A DNA stretch of 64,000 bases from positions 20,218 through 84,217 of the forward strand of contig JAVVEP010000014.1 in assembly GCA_032250735.1 (NCBI GenBank), given 5' to 3'. Origin of the DNA: Gammaproteobacteria bacterium (GTDB lineage: Bacteria > Pseudomonadota > Gammaproteobacteria > SZUA-152). Shown here piece after piece: positions 50,575 through 60,275 of this stretch; position 1 is the first letter of the stretch; every line of letters begins with the position of its first letter. Position numbers and translations under genes: made by a program. The notes beneath the pieces are model-generated. The model searched no databases and was not told where the DNA came from. It was given only the letters and a program-made list of their open reading frames with translations.

Positions 50575-50937
50575 CTAACAAGGTGCATGAATAAGGATGC
50601 CGCTCACCGCAAGAAATGAGGGCGACAGCTCGCCCCGCCCGACGCGATCCAGAATCTGTTCACCGGTTTGCAGGATTTCCGCGAGCGGACCGGTGAATAT
50701 CACCCGATGCAGCTGGAGCATCGCGTTCACATCGGCGACCGGATTCTGCACATTGGGGTGTTCCGCGGGGAGAAATATGACCCGGATCTCGCCGACCTCA
50801 TCAGGAATTCTTTCACACCCACCGCCCGGGGCAATGAACTCGAAGAACGCCTCAGGATCGTGAAAGGTGATACTTTCCTCTTTGAATTCTGCGTCACCGG
50901 CCCTGGCAATGAACTCAACCGCAAGCACTGGGTGCAT
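50575..50937 (-). CDS. Unknown soluble protein (120 aa)
   Basis: No family was recognised. The protein begins HPVLAVEFIARAGDAEFKEE, has one glycine turn (IAPGGGCERIPDEVGE) and no signal or membrane segment. GAGGAGGGG directly before ATG 50937 is a very strong ribosome site, which supports expression. The longer frame to 51063 lacks one and is rejected. It lies between ygfX and the DUF1614 gene on the same strand. Confidence 0.6.
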   Translation of the reverse strand: MHPVLAVEFIARAGDAEFKEESITFHDPEAFFEFIAPGGGCERIPDEVGEIRVIFLPAEHPNVQNPVADVNAMLQLHRVIFTGPLAEILQTGEQILDRVGRGELSPSFLAVSGILIHAPC

Positions 50938-51098
50938 AACCCCTCCTCTATTTATAGAATCTCTCTTACTCTCTTTGGTAATGATAGACCCCATTGGCCA
51001 GAGTGGTAGCCGGGCATCGGCCATAACGCGGCAATTGCCGGTTCGTGTGTCGGCCTGGCTCAACAGCCGGCCCGCTGTTGCAGGCCCTGTTGCTGTCT

Positions 51099-51551
51099 CT
51101 ACTGCTGCGAATCGCCCTCGACTTTCAGGCGCACACGCAGCGCCCTGAAGGTCTCCTTGTCCAATGCATCCGGGGCCAGCGTAAACGACAACAGGCCCGG
51201 TCGGTCTGTGAGCCGAAAATTCAGCACTACCAGCCAGGGATGCACGTAGGTCGATTCATGCAGGCGCGCATCCAGGGTTTCGCCGTCGGCCGTCTCCAGC
51301 AGCCAGTCACCATCGGCCTGCCAAATCAGCGTCTGCACACCGCCCTCGCCGGTTCTGCCCGGTTGTTTACGCACCGCAATGACCAGGCTAACGGCAAGTA
51401 CGATCGCAATGCCCAGTTTGATGATGAGGTGAATATCCAGCGGCAACAGTATGGCGATAGCGCCAAGATGCCCCACGGTTAGCAATGCAATGAGGATGCG
51501 GGAGGGTTTAGGGCTGAGCCTGAGCGGCGGCGCGGATTTTGTTGACGACAT
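51099..51551 (-). CDS. ygfX: YgfX family membrane protein
   Basis: The 150-residue protein has two transmembrane helices (about 19-37 and 41-60) and a soluble C terminus with WQADGDWLLETADGETLDARL and LVVLNFRLTD, typical of YgfX (CptA family). YgfX lies beside the SdhE gene in many Gammaproteobacteria and has been tied to flavinylation and cell-division toxicity in E. coli. Its start (ATG 51551) lies within the end of sdhE, a 44-base overlap. Confidence 0.82.
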   Translation of the reverse strand: MSSTKSAPPLRLSPKPSRILIALLTVGHLGAIAILLPLDIHLIIKLGIAIVLAVSLVIAVRKQPGRTGEGGVQTLIWQADGDWLLETADGETLDARLHESTYVHPWLVVLNFRLTDRPGLLSFTLAPDALDKETFRALRVRLKVEGDSQQ

Positions 51552-51795
51552 GAGCAGTGTCCGGATCTGCTGGCACGGTGCGCCCCATCAGATATTCGAG
51601 TAGCAGATTGTCATGACACTTTAGCAGATTCTCAAACTGGCTACGCTCGCGGCTGTCCAGTCCATCGAAGGCCTGATGCAGAAAGCCCTGCAACAGATCA
51701 TCCAGTTCCAGCATGCCCCGCCGGCATTGCCAGTGGATGCGATTTCTTTCCTGCCGCAGCCGCTCGGAAGGTGTCGTGTGGTGAGATGCCGGCAT
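51508..51795 (-). CDS. sdhE: FAD assembly factor SdhE
   Basis: SdhE promotes covalent attachment of FAD to SdhA. The 95-residue protein carries the conserved RRGMLELDDLLQGFL, whose RGxxE is essential in homologues, and FENLLKCHDNLLLEYLMG. The start was set at ATG 51795; the longer frame has no family similarity. It follows sdhB by 14 bases. Confidence 0.92.
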   Translation of the reverse strand: MPASHHTTPSERLRQERNRIHWQCRRGMLELDDLLQGFLHQAFDGLDSRERSQFENLLKCHDNLLLEYLMGRTVPADPDTAHVVNKIRAAAQAQP

Positions 51796-51809
51796 GACGG
51801 TCGCGGTGA

Positions 51810-52505
51810 TCAGATTAAATGCTTGAGCATCATTTTTTTGATATTGCCGATGGCCTTGGTCGGATTCAATCCCTTGGGACAGACATCTACGCAATTCATA
51901 ATGCCATGACAACGGAACAGGCGATAAGGGCCTTCAAGTTCTTCCAGGCGCTCGGCCGTGGCCTGATCCCGGTTGTCGGCCAGAAAACGCCAGGCCTGCA
52001 ACAGGGCGGCCGGGCCGCGGAATTTGTCCGGATTCCACCAGAACGAGGGGCACGAGGTCGAGCAGGCGCCGCACAAGATGCACTCGTACAGCCCGTCCAG
52101 CCGATCGCGCTGCTCCGGCGTTTGTAGATACTCCGTTTCCGGTTCGGGATCATGCACCGTCAGCCACGGCTTGACGGCGCGGTACTGGTGATAGAACTGC
52201 CGCATGTCCACCACCAGGTCACGAATCACCGGCAGGCCGGGCACCGGCCGCACCTCAACGGGTTCCTTCAGCGACTTCAGTGGCGTGATGCAGGCCAGTC
52301 CGTTGCGACCGTTAATATTCATCGCATCCGACCCACACACCCCCTCGCCGCAGGAACGGCGGAAACTCAAACTGTCATCCACTTCCTTGATGCGAAACAG
52401 CGCATCCAGCAACATCGCGCCGGACTCAAAACCTTCCACCGTGTATTCCTGCATACGCGGTTTTTTGTCGACCTCAGGGTTGTAACGGTGGATCAGAAAT
52501 CGCAT
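51810..52505 (-). CDS. sdhB: Succinate dehydrogenase iron-sulfur subunit
   Basis: SdhB carries three iron-sulfur clusters between FAD and quinone. The [2Fe-2S] cysteines lie in SCGEGVCGSDAMNINGRNGLAC (part: CGEGVCGSDAM), [4Fe-4S] in CILCGACSTSC and [3Fe-4S] in CHGIMNCVDVCPKGLNP. The 231 residues are normal. It lies downstream of sdhA after a 105-base AT/C-rich gap without a terminator. Confidence 0.97.
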   Translation of the reverse strand: MRFLIHRYNPEVDKKPRMQEYTVEGFESGAMLLDALFRIKEVDDSLSFRRSCGEGVCGSDAMNINGRNGLACITPLKSLKEPVEVRPVPGLPVIRDLVVDMRQFYHQYRAVKPWLTVHDPEPETEYLQTPEQRDRLDGLYECILCGACSTSCPSFWWNPDKFRGPAALLQAWRFLADNRDQATAERLEELEGPYRLFRCHGIMNCVDVCPKGLNPTKAIGNIKKMMLKHLI

Positions 52506-52610
52506 AGCCTTTTCCTATTCCCCTTTCCTATAGCTCTTTGCTGTAGCTTTTTGCTCTACAAAACACGATAAAAAACCCCATAAAATTCTCCACTACCCAA
52601 TACGACGTAT

Positions 52611-54371
52611 TCAGTACACGCGCGGCTTGGGTGGGAAGGAATCGACCGTCATCGGTTTGGTGCGCACCGGCTTATAGTCAATATGGCCGTCGCTGTGATA
52701 CAGGCTGTGTTTCATCCAGCGCTCGTCATCCCGCTCCGGGTAGTCCACCCGCGAATGCGCGCCGCGACTTTCCTGGCGCGCCAGTGCGCACTCTATGGTG
52801 GCAAGGCCCAGCGCCATGAGATTTTCCAGCTCCAGCGCCTCGATGCGGGCGGTGTTAAACACCTTGCTCTGGTCCCGCAGCCGCGCATCCTCTACCCGCG
52901 CCACCAGCGCCCTGATTTTTTCCACACCCTCGACGAGCACCTCCTCGGTGCGGAACACACCGCAATACTTTTCCATCTCTGCCTGCAGTTCACCGCGCAG
53001 CTTGTCGACGGACTCACCCTCACCTTCCTGTGCCCAGCGGGCAATACGGCTGATGGCCTTGTCGACACTGGTCTCATCCAGCGGTCGGTGATAACGGTTT
53101 TCCTTGAGGTAGTCGATGATATGATTCCCGGCCGCGCGGCCAAATACCACGATATCCAGCAGTGAATTACCGCCCAGGCGATTGGCGCCATGCACCGAGA
53201 CACAGGCGCACTCACCCACCGCATAGAGTCCGGGAATGGGCTCCTCGGCGCTCTGCGCCATCGGCACCACCACCTGCCCATAACGGTTAGTGGGAATACC
53301 GCCCATGGTGTAATGGGCGGTAGGGAAAACCGGTATCGCCGAATCAATGGGGTCCACGTGCGCGAAAGTCATCGCCATATCCCGAATGCCCGGCAGGCGT
53401 TTTTTGATAACCTCTTCACCGAGATGGTCCAGCTTGAGCAGCACGTGGTCGGCACGAGGCCCACAGCCGCGTCCTTCCCGCACCTCAATGGCGATGGCGC
53501 GACTCACCACATCACGGCTGGCCAGGTCTTTGGCATGGGGCGCGTAGCGTTCCATAAAACGCTCACCGGTGTTGTTCACCAGATAACCGCCCTCGCCACG
53601 CACGCCTTCGGTGATCAACATGCCCTTGCCGGCGATGCCGGTGGGATGAAACTGAAAAAACTCCATGTCCTGCACCGGGATACCCGCGCGTAACGCCATG
53701 GCAATGCCATCACCGGTATTGATGCGCGCATTGGTATTGTTGCGAAACAGCTGGCCCACCCCGCCGGTCGCCAGCAGGGTGGTCTTTGCCTCGATGATCA
53801 GCGGCTCACCGGTTTCGATGCACAGCACCATGGCGCCGAGGATATAACCGGCCTCGTCCTTGAGCAGGTCGATGGCAAAATATTCATCGAAGAAATGGGT
53901 TTTCGCGCGGATGTTCTGCTGATACAGGCTGTGCAGAATCGCGTGCCCGGTACGGTCTGCGGCGGCACAGGTGCGCGCCGCCTGTTCACCACCAAAATTC
54001 TGGCTCTGGCCACCAAACGGCCGCTGATAGATTTTGCCATTGGCCAGACGGGAAAATGGTACGCCGGCGTGTTCCAGCTCAATCACCAGATGCGAGGCGG
54101 CGCGACACATGTATTCGATGGCATCCTGATCACCGAGATAATCACTGCCCTTCACCGTGTCGTACATATGCCAATGCCAGTTGTCCGGCATCACATTGCC
54201 CAGCGCGGCATTCATGCCGCCTTGGGCCGCCACGGTGTGCGAGCGGGTGGGAAACACCTTCGACACCACCGCCACCTTACTCTCGGCCTCGGCCATCTGC
54301 AGCGCCGCACGCAGGCCACCCCCCCCCGCACCGATCACCAGGGTATCAAACTTGCGCCGTTCGATATTCAT
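52611..54371 (-). CDS. sdhA: Succinate dehydrogenase flavoprotein subunit
   Basis: SdhA oxidises succinate to fumarate. The FAD motif VIGAGGGGLRAALQMAEA starts the protein. The flavinylated histidine lies in TRSHTVAAQGGMNAALGN, and the substrate motif GEGGYLVNNTGERFMERYAP follows near residue 280. The 586 residues are complete. It follows sdhD after 28 bases. Confidence 0.97.
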   Translation of the reverse strand: MNIERRKFDTLVIGAGGGGLRAALQMAEAESKVAVVSKVFPTRSHTVAAQGGMNAALGNVMPDNWHWHMYDTVKGSDYLGDQDAIEYMCRAASHLVIELEHAGVPFSRLANGKIYQRPFGGQSQNFGGEQAARTCAAADRTGHAILHSLYQQNIRAKTHFFDEYFAIDLLKDEAGYILGAMVLCIETGEPLIIEAKTTLLATGGVGQLFRNNTNARINTGDGIAMALRAGIPVQDMEFFQFHPTGIAGKGMLITEGVRGEGGYLVNNTGERFMERYAPHAKDLASRDVVSRAIAIEVREGRGCGPRADHVLLKLDHLGEEVIKKRLPGIRDMAMTFAHVDPIDSAIPVFPTAHYTMGGIPTNRYGQVVVPMAQSAEEPIPGLYAVGECACVSVHGANRLGGNSLLDIVVFGRAAGNHIIDYLKENRYHRPLDETSVDKAISRIARWAQEGEGESVDKLRGELQAEMEKYCGVFRTEEVLVEGVEKIRALVARVEDARLRDQSKVFNTARIEALELENLMALGLATIECALARQESRGAHSRVDYPERDDERWMKHSLYHSDGHIDYKPVRTKPMTVDSFPPKPRVY

Positions 54372-54399
54372 GCTGCCTGTTCCCCTCTCATAGCGCCCA

Positions 54400-54741
54400 C
54401 TAACTGTTCCCCACGGCCAATAAAATGCGCAAGGTCCACAGCCCGAGGATCATCAAACTCAAGGCGAAGCCGATTAATAGCACGTACCGCAGCCCGACCG
54501 ATTTCACGTAATCCATCACCACATCACGGCCGCCGATCCAGCCGTGCATCAGTAGCGAGAGAATGAATAACAGCAAGGCAATATTGGCCGCCGGGTGTGA
54601 CACCCACCGCCGCCAGGCCTCGAAGTTGATCGGCTCGCCACCCCAGAGCACGGCAAACACGACCAGGAAAAAAACGATATACAACGCCGTCAGTCGCTGG
54701 GTCAGCCAGGAGCGCAAACCGGAAGAAGCGCGCCAACTCAA
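54400..54741 (-). CDS. sdhD: Succinate dehydrogenase membrane anchor SdhD
   Basis: SdhD holds haem b and the quinone site together with SdhC. Three transmembrane helices are visible, starting LTALYIVFFLVVFAVLW. HGWIGGRDVVMDYV contains the likely haem-ligand histidine. The start appears to be TTG 54741, overlapping the sdhC stop in TTGA. The 113 residues are normal. Confidence 0.9.
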   Translation of the reverse strand: MSWRASSGLRSWLTQRLTALYIVFFLVVFAVLWGGEPINFEAWRRWVSHPAANIALLLFILSLLMHGWIGGRDVVMDYVKSVGLRYVLLIGFALSLMILGLWTLRILLAVGNS

Positions 54742-55118
54742 AATAGCAGCCCTGCACTGAACGCGGCGATCAGCGCCGCCGCCATATGCACCAGCCAGGC
54801 CGTCTGGCGGGCCACCGCCCGTTCCACGCCGATGTCAAAGTCCAGAATCAAAAACCGCAGTCCGGCCAGCAGATGGTGCGCGAAGATCCAGCACAGGCCA
54901 ACAGCCACTAATTTTGCAGGGATACTGTTGAGCAGACCCGCCACCTGGTCAAAACCGGCCTGGTCACGCAGCGATAAATTCAATAGATAGACGAGGCCAG
55001 GCAACAGGAGCACCATGGCGATACCGGACAGGCGGTGGAAAATCGACAATACCGCGGTAACGGGCTGACGTATTTTCAACAGATTCAGGTAAATCGGTCT
55101 GTTATCCAGGGCACTCAT
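54738..55118 (-). CDS. sdhC: Succinate dehydrogenase cytochrome b556 subunit SdhC
   Basis: SdhC is the other membrane anchor. RPIYLNLLKIRQPVTAVLSIFHRLSGIAM (part: VLSIFHRLSGIAM) is the family's opening motif, with the quinone-site serine and arginine. HHLLAGLRFLILD carries the haem-b histidine. Three helices and 126 residues fit. ATG 55118 begins the operon sdhC-D-A-B-E-ygfX; the promoter region to ygfZ (177 bases) is AT-rich without a recognised site. Confidence 0.95.
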   Translation of the reverse strand: MSALDNRPIYLNLLKIRQPVTAVLSIFHRLSGIAMVLLLPGLVYLLNLSLRDQAGFDQVAGLLNSIPAKLVAVGLCWIFAHHLLAGLRFLILDFDIGVERAVARQTAWLVHMAAALIAAFSAGLLF

Positions 55119-55295
55119 TACTCACCACTCAACTCACCACTCATACACCACGTTAAAACGGCATTCGCCAGGCCCCGCACAGGCAGCTAGCCGTTAACAC
55201 TATCCACCATTCGATATTACTACCTTAATCAATATTGGCTATCATTAACAGATTGTTTTTACTCCGCATACTTCACTCAAGGTCGATGAAAAATT

Positions 55296-56375
55296 ATGAC
55301 TCACGCAGACTGGAAAGCCTTTCTCACTGCCCAGGGCGCCCATTGGGATGACGCACACGTAACACATTTTGGCGATACCCCGGACAATGCGTGCGCTGAA
55401 AAACGTGCAGCCCTGGCCGCCCTGGGTGAGGGCGACACGCACATCCTGTGCGACCTTTCCCACTATGCCCTGCTCAGCGCCCATGGCGCCGATGCCAGCG
55501 GTTTTCTGCAAAACCAGTTCTGCAATGATGTCCGGAAAGTCTCACCGTTACAAAGCCAACTCAACGCCTATTGCACGCCCAAGGGGCGCATCCTGGCCTT
55601 TTTCCGTCTGTTCCAGCGTGATGATTGTTATTACTTGCGGTTACCCCGGGAAATTCTTGAACCCACCCTCAAGCGGCTGCGCATGTTTGTGATGATGAGC
55701 AAGGTCACCCTGGAGGATGCCAGCGACACATTGCTGCGCATCGGTTTTGCCGGCCCGCAGGCGGCCCGGCGGCTGGCCAGCCGTGTCGCGACCGTGCCCG
55801 CCGCCACCGATGCGGTGACCCAGAGCGATGGGCTCACGATCATCTGTGTTCAGGCCGGCACCCGCTATGAGATCGTCGGCGAGTTTCCGGCGCTCAGCGC
55901 GCTGTGGACGCAACTGTCCGCCGGGGCAATGCCCGTCGGCGAGAGGAGCTGGACGCTACAGGACATTCACGCCGCCATACCCGAGATCGTCAGCGAGACC
56001 CAGGAGGCCTTCGTGCCGCAGATGATCAACCTGCAAGGCATCAACGCGCTGAGTTTCAAGAAGGGCTGTTATCCCGGGCAGGAGATCGTCGCCCGCATGC
56101 ACTATCTAGGCAAACTGAAACGCCGCATGTACCTCGCCCACACGGATGATGAGGCCACGATCGCCCCCGGCGAGACCCTGTTTGCCGAAGGCTCGGACTC
56201 CGGCCAGGGGGTGGGCAAGGTGGTTCGCGCCCAGAGCAACCCCGATGGCGGCACGGATTTGCTGGCGGTCATCGAAATCAGCAGCGCCGAGCAGCGACAA
56301 TTGCGGCTAAAAAATGTCGACGGCCCCCTACTGAAATTGCTCGAGCTGCCGTATATGTTGGAGGAAAAACAATAA
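55296..56375 (+). CDS. ygfZ: Folate-binding protein YgfZ
   Basis: YgfZ is a T-protein-like folate-binding factor for repair or maturation of iron-sulfur proteins. The signature KGCYPGQEIVARMHYLGKLKRR (part: KGCYPGQEIVARMHYLG) lies near residue 255 and holds the essential cysteine. HYALLSAHGADASGFLQNQ near residue 60 is also typical. The 359 residues are slightly longer than E. coli YgfZ. It is divergent from sdhC, fitting a link to iron-sulfur enzymes such as SdhB. Confidence 0.9.
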   Translation: MTHADWKAFLTAQGAHWDDAHVTHFGDTPDNACAEKRAALAALGEGDTHILCDLSHYALLSAHGADASGFLQNQFCNDVRKVSPLQSQLNAYCTPKGRILAFFRLFQRDDCYYLRLPREILEPTLKRLRMFVMMSKVTLEDASDTLLRIGFAGPQAARRLASRVATVPAATDAVTQSDGLTIICVQAGTRYEIVGEFPALSALWTQLSAGAMPVGERSWTLQDIHAAIPEIVSETQEAFVPQMINLQGINALSFKKGCYPGQEIVARMHYLGKLKRRMYLAHTDDEATIAPGETLFAEGSDSGQGVGKVVRAQSNPDGGTDLLAVIEISSAEQRQLRLKNVDGPLLKLLELPYMLEEKQ

Positions 56376-56430
56376 CCACGATCTCCCCATCCTGAGACGC
56401 AGGGGGCATCGTCACAGGAAAGGCTAAAAG

Positions 56431-57264
56431 ATGAGCGCGGAGCAATTGATTGCAGATATACTGGCCGATCTGCGGGCCAATCGACTGAGGCTGCCCACCC
56501 TGCCCCAGGTCGCGTTGAAAATTAATGATGTCATCGACAGCCCCAATGCCACCGCCAAAACCATCGCCAAGGTCATCAGCACCGATGCCGCGCTCTCGGC
56601 GCGCATGATACAGGTGGCCAACAGCCCCCTGGTGCGGGCGGCCTCGCCGGTCGAAAACGTCCAGGCCGCCATCACCCGCATGGGCATCAGCGTGGTGCGA
56701 AATATCGTCACCTCCTTCATGGTGAACCAGCTGTTCCACAGCAAACACGATGCACTCAAGAAACGCATCGCCACATTATGGAATCACAGCGCTCATGTGG
56801 CCGCCATCAGCCACGTCCTCGCCAACCGCTTCACCCAGCTCAAGCCCGACGACGCCATGCTCGCCGGCCTGATTCACGACATCGGCAAACTCCCGCTGAT
56901 CACCAAGGCGGAAAACGACCCCGAGCTGGCCAACGACGCCGCGGCACTGGATATCCTCGATAGCAAACTGCACACCGTGCTCGGCAAGGTGATCGTGCAA
57001 ACCTGGCACTTTGCCCCTGAGCTGATCACCGCCGTCGCCGAACACGAAAACCTCACCCGGGACAGTGCGCAAGTGGATATCGCCGACGTGGTCACCATCG
57101 CCAATCTATTGAGTTACGCCGGAAAAAGCCACCACGTAACCCGCGTCGACTGGACCACCGTGCCCGCCTTCAAAAAGCTCGGCATCAGCCCGGAGGACAG
57201 TATCGCCACCCTCGAAGAGGCGCGCGACGAGATTGCCGAGATCATCAAACTGCTGACCGGCTGA
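56431..57264 (+). CDS. HDOD domain signalling protein (277 aa), paralogue of 2381-3223
   Basis: The whole protein is one HDOD domain. ISTDAALSARMIQVANSPL, ITRMGISVVRNIVTSF and GLIHDIGKLPLI correspond residue by residue to the first HDOD gene, and TTVPAFKKLGISPEDSI near the C terminus does too. The domain keeps HD but no evident catalytic partner. AGGAAAGG precedes ATG 56431. It lies 55 bases after ygfZ and 99 bases before a sensor kinase on the same strand, so a role in that signalling circuit is possible. Confidence 0.9.
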   Translation: MSAEQLIADILADLRANRLRLPTLPQVALKINDVIDSPNATAKTIAKVISTDAALSARMIQVANSPLVRAASPVENVQAAITRMGISVVRNIVTSFMVNQLFHSKHDALKKRIATLWNHSAHVAAISHVLANRFTQLKPDDAMLAGLIHDIGKLPLITKAENDPELANDAAALDILDSKLHTVLGKVIVQTWHFAPELITAVAEHENLTRDSAQVDIADVVTIANLLSYAGKSHHVTRVDWTTVPAFKKLGISPEDSIATLEEARDEIAEIIKLLTG

Positions 57265-57363
57265 CGGCAGAACAGACGATGGATCAACCAACCGTATCAC
57301 CGCATGTGAGTCAGGGCAGGGATCGAATAAACCGCATACCGTACATCCTCCGGTCATAAGATA

Positions 57364-58989
57364 GTGTCGAAAAAAATCCACACACCTGCCAGGGATGATA
57401 GCAAGGCGCTTGCGCCTGTCTCCACCGATACTGATGCGACGATCGCGCAGTCAGTTGATGAGCACGAGGCCTATCTCGCCAGCGCGCTGAACACTATCGC
57501 CTACGGCGTTGTCATCATTGAGGCGAACGGAACGATACTCAGTTTTAATCACGCCGCCGAAACCATGTTTGGCTACACCGCGGAAGAGGTGACTGGCTGG
57601 GATATCCGCCAGTTGATTCCCACCATCTGCACAAGCCGGCACGATGATTTTCTGCAATGCTATCTGCAATCCGGCATACAACACGTGCTGGGCATAGGCC
57701 GGGAGGTAGAAGGCAAACGTAAGAATGAAAACCGCTTTCCCCTCAATCTCTCGGTAGCGGAGTTACCGGGATTCAACGCAGACACTAACTGTAAACAGCG
57801 CCTCATTGCCACCTGCGCCGATTTGAGTCGCATGAAACAGCATGACGAACAACTCCAGCGCCATCAAAAAATGGACGCCCTGGGCACACTCACCGGCGGC
57901 ATTGCGCACGACTACAACAACATGCTGGGCATTATTCTGGGCTACACGGATCTGCTGGAGACCGTTGCCGACAAGAAGCCAACGGTGGAAGAGTACATCA
58001 AACATATACGCCACGCCGCCCAGCGTGGTGCATCCCTCACCAACAAATTACTGGACTTTTCACGGCAGAAAAACGCCGACACCACGGTGCTGGATATCAA
58101 CACCCTGTTGCGCAACCATCAACTGATGCTGGAGAAAATCCTCACTATTCGCATCCAGCTTAAATACGACCTGGAGCAGGGTTTATGGCCGGTGGCGCTG
58201 GACAGCGGCGAGCTCGAAGACGCCATCATCAATCTCAGCATCAACGCCATGCACGCCATGGGTAAGGGTGGAAAACTGACCATCCAGACCCGAAACCTGC
58301 AATGTGATTCGGAAGAGGCCGAGTCGCTGGGGATTTTCCCGGGACGATATGTATCGCTCAGCCTCACCGATACCGGTTGCGGCATGGATAAGGCCACGCA
58401 GGCAAAAATATTCGACCCCTTCTACACCACCAAGGGGACCAAAGGCACCGGTCTGGGGCTGAGCCAGGTGTACGGATTTGTCGAACGCAGCCTCGGCACG
58501 ATCAAGGTCTCATCGGAACCGGGGCACGGCACACGCTTTACCTTTTACTTTCCGCAAAGCCAACAACAGGCCAGCCCGTCCCAGGCAGCGGCGAGCAGCA
58601 GAGATCTGGACCTGCGCGGCACCGAAACCATTCTGGTGGTGGATGACGAACCCGAATTGCAGCGGATTACCGCACAGATCCTCAGCGAACAGGGTTACCG
58701 TGTATTGACGGCCTGCGATGGCATCCAGGCGTTAGCGGTGCTGAAACAGACACACATCGATCTATTGATCAGCGATGTCATCATGCCCAACATGGACGGC
58801 TATCAGCTAGCCGCCCGGGCCCAGCAAGAGTTTCCCGAGCTGAAGATACAGATGGTCAGCGGCTTCTCAGGCGATCGCCAGGACAGCGTCAAAGACGAAT
58901 CACTACTGCGTAACATGCTCTACAAACCCTATGCCGGGCGGACACTGCTGGTACGCATACGCCAACTGTTGGACAGGAGGGGCGCGTAG
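57364..58989 (+). CDS. Soluble PAS-histidine kinase-receiver protein
   Basis: A PAS domain (about residues 38-150) with IIEANGTILSFNHAAETMFGYT is followed by the HisKA box GGIAHDYNNMLGI (His182) and a HATPase domain with KGTGLGLSQVYGFV. A C-terminal receiver has LVVDDEPEL and phospho-acceptor Asp471 in ISDVIMPNMDGY. No transmembrane segment is present, so it senses a cytoplasmic cue. The start appears to be GTG 57364 without a clear ribosome site. The domain order suits a cytoplasmic hybrid kinase that signals to an external Hpt or regulator. Confidence 0.9.
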   Translation: MSKKIHTPARDDSKALAPVSTDTDATIAQSVDEHEAYLASALNTIAYGVVIIEANGTILSFNHAAETMFGYTAEEVTGWDIRQLIPTICTSRHDDFLQCYLQSGIQHVLGIGREVEGKRKNENRFPLNLSVAELPGFNADTNCKQRLIATCADLSRMKQHDEQLQRHQKMDALGTLTGGIAHDYNNMLGIILGYTDLLETVADKKPTVEEYIKHIRHAAQRGASLTNKLLDFSRQKNADTTVLDINTLLRNHQLMLEKILTIRIQLKYDLEQGLWPVALDSGELEDAIINLSINAMHAMGKGGKLTIQTRNLQCDSEEAESLGIFPGRYVSLSLTDTGCGMDKATQAKIFDPFYTTKGTKGTGLGLSQVYGFVERSLGTIKVSSEPGHGTRFTFYFPQSQQQASPSQAAASSRDLDLRGTETILVVDDEPELQRITAQILSEQGYRVLTACDGIQALAVLKQTHIDLLISDVIMPNMDGYQLAARAQQEFPELKIQMVSGFSGDRQDSVKDESLLRNMLYKPYAGRTLLVRIRQLLDRRGA

Positions 58990-59068
58990 ATTAAGAAGGA
59001 CGCGCCTGCCACCGCGGATGGTGACCCACCAACAAACCGGCCGATCCGCAACCGCACACCTTATTCCA

Positions 59069-59911
59069 CTAAAAGGCCCACTCCAGCCCCACCTCCATCC
59101 CGCCCCGCCATGCCTGCAACGACATCTGTGGCAACGGGCCCTGACCCTCCACAAAGGCGTCATTGACGACGGCCGCAATAAAATGCCCCAGGGCGGCGCC
59201 GGCCAACACATCGGAGGGATAGTGCATCCCCGCCTCCACGCGCGCCCAGCTGGTACCCACGCCCAGTGACACAAAGCCCACATCCAGTACGCGCGTCGTC
59301 ATGGGGCCGAATCCGGACACCGCCACATTGCGGCGCGCCAGCGTGCCTGCCGCAAATGCCGCCGAGGTGTGGCCCGAAGGGAAACTGCGGTTATTGGCCC
59401 CATTAGGGCGACGACGTTCCACGCTGCGCTTGAACACCGTGGTCACACTCTCGGTGGCAAAGTAGGCACCCAACTGCAATCCCATACCCTTGAGCTTGCC
59501 GGTCACGGCCGTGGTGGCATCAGGGCCATTGGGCGTCAACAACGCGGTGGCGATGGCCCCGTATTTGGCGCCGTCACGCAGATCGTCACTGGCCTCCAAC
59601 GCGGCGTCCTGACTACCGAAGACAGGGTGATGATCCTGAGCCCAGTCACTGACCGTTTTGTCCCAGTCGGTGGCACTGAACACAATCGCACCGGCGGCCG
59701 GGGCCCAGGTCTGCGGATCACGCGCGGCCGTTGCCGCGGCGCGGCCGATGCGTTGCCAGGACGGGAACAGGGTCGCCTGCGACCCCCAGGCCGGCTGGCC
59801 CTGCACGGGCTGACTGGGCGAGCCGGCACAACCGCCGAGTGCGGCACAGGCCATCACCGCCCACAGCAGTCTGGGCGGCCATCGAAAAATGGATTCTGAA
59901 TATACTTTCAT
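59069..59911 (-). CDS. PAP2-family phosphatase lipoprotein
   Basis: A lipoprotein signal (LLWAVMACAALGGC) ends at the acylated cysteine near residue 27. The PAP2 phosphatase core follows, with the three motifs KRSVERRRP, SFPSGHTSAAF and SWARVEAGMHYPSDVLAG, which supply Lys/Arg, His and His/Asp of the vanadium-haloperoxidase-type active site. The likely substrate is a lipid phosphate or undecaprenyl pyrophosphate. ATG 59911 with GGTGGA upstream defines the start. It converges on the kinase gene. Confidence 0.88.
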   Translation of the reverse strand: MKVYSESIFRWPPRLLWAVMACAALGGCAGSPSQPVQGQPAWGSQATLFPSWQRIGRAAATAARDPQTWAPAAGAIVFSATDWDKTVSDWAQDHHPVFGSQDAALEASDDLRDGAKYGAIATALLTPNGPDATTAVTGKLKGMGLQLGAYFATESVTTVFKRSVERRRPNGANNRSFPSGHTSAAFAAGTLARRNVAVSGFGPMTTRVLDVGFVSLGVGTSWARVEAGMHYPSDVLAGAALGHFIAAVVNDAFVEGQGPLPQMSLQAWRGGMEVGLEWAF

Positions 59912-60275
59912 ATTTTCCACCCAGACCCGCATCCTGTGTGCAATGCCATGATTACCTTCGGCTATCACTGAAAAATGTGACGAATATCGGCAGCACCTGC
60001 CAGGCCAATCCATGACAACGTCCCTGTCAGCAGGTATCTGCCCGGTCATCCATTATGTTGCGACGACAGTGTTGCGACGAGACAAAAGTGCAAACGCGTC
60101 GGCAAGAAAATGTACCGAACTGTGTGCTGCCGCAAGGTTTTGCGTGTCAACAGCCCTCACAATATTTTCCGTTTTCGGGATACTTTTCGTCATACTTTTC
60201 GTTATACAAATCACACTGATATAGGCGCAACGGATATGCATTTACCCCTTAATTGTAGTGGTATTTATATATTTG
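59912..60275. other. Spacer upstream of giant cytochrome, left part
   Basis: No supported gene is seen. A short frame at 60012-60224 ends in a hydrophobic tail but has no ribosome site or family. The element TGTTGCGACGA is repeated twice near 60056-60080. The stretch becomes AT-rich after 60170. Confidence 0.4.

Noticed and set aside
60012..60224. 70-codon frame with a hydrophobic tail
   Set aside because: No ribosome site, no family and poor codon pattern in an AT-rich spacer.
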